Origin: Flaccisagitta enflata
Lineage: Eukaryota; Chaetognatha; Sagittoidea; Aphragmophora
Direction: 5' to 3'
Length of the DNA: 64,000 nucleotides
Assembly (NCBI GenBank): GCA_965153355.1
Contig: OZ231126.1
Location: 91,760,001 to 91,824,000 of the forward strand
The notes beneath the pieces are model-generated. The model was given only the letters and a program-made list of their open reading frames with translations. It ran no database searches and was not told the DNA's origin. This document shows, one piece after another, positions 63,815-64,000 of the stretch (the first letter of the stretch is position 1; the number at the start of each line of letters is the position of its first letter). The position numbers were made by a program, and so were the translations under genes.

Positions 63815-63985
63815 ATCGTCGCGGACTTATGAGGTTAATCCGTCCGTCCGTCCAACAGCTACCAGAAACAGTTTCCAGAATTTTTTAACCATTGAAATAC
63901 AAATAAGCTCTAAAACATGAGAATTTTTTTTTTTCACCAATTGATTCCTGCCTAACAGTCAGCGACCAAAACACAATAGGTATAT
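63815..63985 (+). mobile_element. Possible diverged family A copy at window end
   Basis: GTCGCGGACTTATGAGG, (ATCCGTCCGTCCGTCC) and TTCCTGCCTAACAGTCAGCG keep the order arm, CCGT tract, CTGCC-block, arm. Strongly diverged. Confidence 0.5.
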
Positions 63986-64000
63986 ATATCACTCCATTGG

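Overview
The window looks like an intron-rich, extremely repeat-dense animal nuclear genome, probably an aquatic invertebrate. The reasons are: one recognisable spliced animal gene whose introns are tens of times longer than its exons; polypyrimidine tracts made of (CT)n microsatellite before AG acceptors; no operon-like packing, ribosome-binding sites or long intact ORFs; and wall-to-wall DNA transposon relics and satellites. I cannot name the species. Nearly every long open frame here is a by-product of a tandem repeat.

Gene content. The only host gene I can support is the 3' end of a MATCAP/KIAA0895-like tubulin tyrosine carboxypeptidase on the + strand, with exons at 19465-19643, 22000-22131 and 26836-26916. 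The exons join in phase and keep the family's C-terminal block. Its 5' exons, including the catalytic HExxxH-type motif, were not found and presumably lie outside the window. The GC-rich last exon has an in-frame TGA after 26 codons, yet the same frame stays open to 27435. Weaker exon candidates lie at 33656-33793, 49233-49281, 59717-59741 and 59884-59936.

Mobile DNA. I used working family names. Family A (about 20 copies) has ACAAGGCC and CTAAAAA ends, an internal (CCGT)n-like tract, and subterminal inverted repeats that match within a copy but differ between copies. Family B consists of fold-back elements whose stems are inverted 20-21 bp minisatellites (14146, 28218, 33240, 43590, 43935, 52140). 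MITE-1, -2 and -3 are palindromic elements with CAGT ends, mostly with TA duplications, mariner-like (4737, 31579, 35897, 37291, 46268, 51597, 54414). hAT-1 is a short CAGGSSTGTATAT element with four copies, three of them flanked by perfect 8-bp duplications (19025, 36640, 54798, 55380). hAT-2 (28801-29820) and hAT-3, a 2.6-kb near-palindrome (60952-63584, 8-bp duplication), are longer non-coding hAT-like elements. At 39452-45329 lies a 5.9-kb transposon with roughly 440-bp terminal inverted repeats and a broken zinc-finger-bearing gene that I cannot place in a named superfamily.

Layout. 1-1610 is AT-rich with a truncated fold-back. 1611-5870 is a 20-bp minisatellite interrupted by MITE-1. 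6129-8555 holds family A copies and a 90-bp satellite. 8900-13350 holds a large fold-back and simple repeats. 13400-19340 is family A and B plus fold-backs and long GA/CA tracts. 19465-27435 is the MATCAP-like gene with repeat-filled introns. 27450-38640 is a dense transposon mosaic. 38646-45547 is a four-level nest around the unclassified transposon. 45550-57930 holds A-rich and GA-rich DNA, more elements and an 18-bp satellite. 58300-64000 holds family A copies, (GT)n, (CT)n and hAT-3. All of this was read by eye: boundaries of old repeats are approximate and family names are provisional.
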